A stretch of DNA of 14,335 nucleotides from Actinomycetes bacterium (GTDB lineage Bacteria > Actinomycetota > Actinomycetes > Actinomycetales > Microbacteriaceae). The position numbers and the translations under genes are program-made. The DNA lies in NCBI GenBank assembly GCA_023457615.1, contig JAEWKY010000060.1:1-14335 (forward strand), in the 5' to 3' direction. Shown piece by piece: positions 13,226 through 14,335 of the stretch (position 1 is the first letter of the stretch; each line of letters begins with the position of its first letter). The notes below the pieces were generated by a model that saw nothing but the letters and a program-made list of their open reading frames with translations, made no database searches and was not told the DNA's origin.

Positions 13226-14335
13226 GTGCCGACCGCGCTCACCCGCATGCGGGAACACGCCGGCTGGTTCGCGGCGCTGCTCGTCACCGCGGCTCTCGTC
13301 GCGGGCCTCGCCTCCGGGATCGCGGGCTACCTCGACCGCCAGGCCGGCGCCGGGCTGCGCGCGGGGCTCGCCGAGCGCTCCGGCGCCTACCTCGCCCTGC
13401 GTCTCGGGCTCCCGCTGGCCGCCGACCCGGCGGAGCAGGACGCCCAGGTGCGCGGCATGATCGAACGCCGCGTCGGCACCCTCGACCTGCCGGTGGCGGT
13501 CGACCGCACGCTGCAGGGCGAGGTGACCTCGGTCGACGGGGCCGGCATCTCGCGCCGCGTCACGGCGCTGAGCCTCGACGACGCCGCGTCGCGGCTCGAG
13601 CTCGTCGCGGGCTCGTGGGCGGGATCGGACGAGGTGCTCGTGCAGGCCGACGCCGCCGCGGACCTCGGGCTCGTCCCCGGCGATCCGCTCACGCTCGAGG
13701 GCACCGCGTTCACCGTCGCCGGCACCTGGCGGGCGCTCGACCGGCTCGACCCCCGGTGGCTCGGCGACCCGCTCGTCGAGGCCGGTCGGCTGGGCGTCGC
13801 GATCGGGCCCGTGCTCGTCCCCGCCTCGGCGTGGGCGGGATGGGAGGAGGTCGCGCCGCAGGCGCGCTGGACCCTCGTGCCCGACACCGCGGCGTTCGAG
13901 GTCGACGACCTCGCGCGCCTGTCGTCCGCGTGGCGCACGATCCATCGCGGCTGGGAGGGCGAGGAGGGCGGACTCCGCAGCCTCGCCAAGAGCGGTCGGC
14001 TGCTGCAGACCGTGAACGACCTGCAGGCCGGGATCGCGGCCTTCCGCGCCGTCGAGCCCGTGGCCCTCTTGCTGCTCGGGGCGATCGCGGTCGTGACGTT
14101 CGGGGAGCTCGCCCGCCTCCTCACGACCCTCCGCGCCGGCGAGACGGCCCTCCTCTGGTCGCGCGGGGCGTCGGCGCTCGGCATCGCGAGTCGCACGGCC
14201 GCCGAGACCCTCGCCGTCTCGATGCTCGGAGCCGTCGTCGGCGTCGCGTGCGCGGTCGGCATCCTGGCGCTGCCGCCCGGCGCCGAGCTCCCCCCGCCCG
14301 CCGCCCTCGTGCTCCCGATCGGGGCGACCGTCGCC
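13226..14335 (+). CDS. FtsX-like ABC transporter permease, N-terminal part
   Basis: The frame is open for 370 codons from GTG at 13226 to the window edge, with about 95% G or C at third positions. Residues 14-37 form a first membrane segment (WFAALLVTAALVAGLASGIAGYL), followed by about 240 mostly extracytoplasmic residues. A second membrane segment lies at about 278-300 (EPVALLLLGAIAVVTFGELARLL) and a third at about 327-349. Between the last two is LLWSRGASALGIASRTAAETL, matching the ARGAS-type cytoplasmic segment of actinobacterial FtsX-like permeases. Such proteins work with an ATPase in export or extraction of lipids, lipoproteins or drugs; the partner is not in the window. An in-frame TGA at 13211-13213 rules out an earlier start, and ATG at 13247 is an alternative. 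It is divergent from the ROK operon and unrelated to it in function. The C-terminus is cut by the window. Confidence 0.8.
   Translation, partial: MPTALTRMREHAGWFAALLVTAALVAGLASGIAGYLDRQAGAGLRAGLAERSGAYLALRLGLPLAADPAEQDAQVRGMIERRVGTLDLPVAVDRTLQGEVTSVDGAGISRRVTALSLDDAASRLELVAGSWAGSDEVLVQADAAADLGLVPGDPLTLEGTAFTVAGTWRALDRLDPRWLGDPLVEAGRLGVAIGPVLVPASAWAGWEEVAPQARWTLVPDTAAFEVDDLARLSSAWRTIHRGWEGEEGGLRSLAKSGRLLQTVNDLQAGIAAFRAVEPVALLLLGAIAVVTFGELARLLTTLRAGETALLWSRGASALGIASRTAAETLAVSMLGAVVGVACAVGILALPPGAELPPPAALVLPIGATVA

Noticed and set aside
12260..13945. 561-codon - strand frame spanning the ROK start and the FtsX-like gene
   Set aside because: It runs through the ROK gene in the wrong frame and antisense to the permease; codon bias supports the + strand gene at 13226.
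13387..14262. 291-codon - strand frame at the right edge
   Set aside because: Its product is serine/arginine/proline-rich and antisense to the FtsX-like permease, which has membrane segments and the RGAS motif.

Overview
The window comes from a high-GC actinobacterium. Nearly every codon ends in G or C, several genes appear to start leaderless just after a TANNNT -10 box, and the sugar ABC transporter has no ATPase gene of its own. Microbacteriaceae is my best guess from gene style; no taxonomic marker is present, so this is inference. It is ordinary chromosomal sequence: I see no integrase, transposase, phage gene, CRISPR array, tRNA or rRNA, and no gene-free stretch longer than about 185 bases.

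Left part (1-3108). The edge holds a probable gene tail (1-105, + strand). A small hypothetical gene and an ArsR-type winged-helix regulator follow on the - strand, overlapping and probably cotranscribed. The regulator is divergent from a full-length M3 zinc oligopeptidase. The 106-bp gap between them carries six copies of a TTTGCA-type half-site, four of them spaced exactly 14 bp apart. These sites double as the apparent -35 elements of both divergent promoters, so this looks like an autoregulated switch.

Middle part (3109-5463). A 21-bp perfect inverted repeat with a third partial copy lies behind the peptidase. Next is acdS, an ACC deaminase retaining the residues that separate true ACC deaminases from D-cysteine desulfhydrases. 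It is preceded by a 12-bp perfect palindrome at its probable promoter. Convergent to it, and overlapping it by 11 bp, is a BenE-type benzoate/H+ symporter gene.

Right part (5508-13041, - strand). This is a tightly packed sugar-utilisation operon read right to left: ROK repressor, two ABC permeases, a lipoprotein sugar-binding protein, a GH15 glucoamylase-like enzyme and a GH31 alpha-glycosidase. Most junctions are stop/start overlaps. Neither hydrolase has an obvious signal peptide, so the inferred scheme is uptake of an alpha-glucoside or short alpha-glucan, cleavage inside the cell, and repression by the ROK protein. The substrate cannot be read from the sequence.

Right edge (13226-14335, + strand). 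A divergent gene with no stop before the window ends encodes the N-terminal part of an FtsX-like ABC transporter permease.
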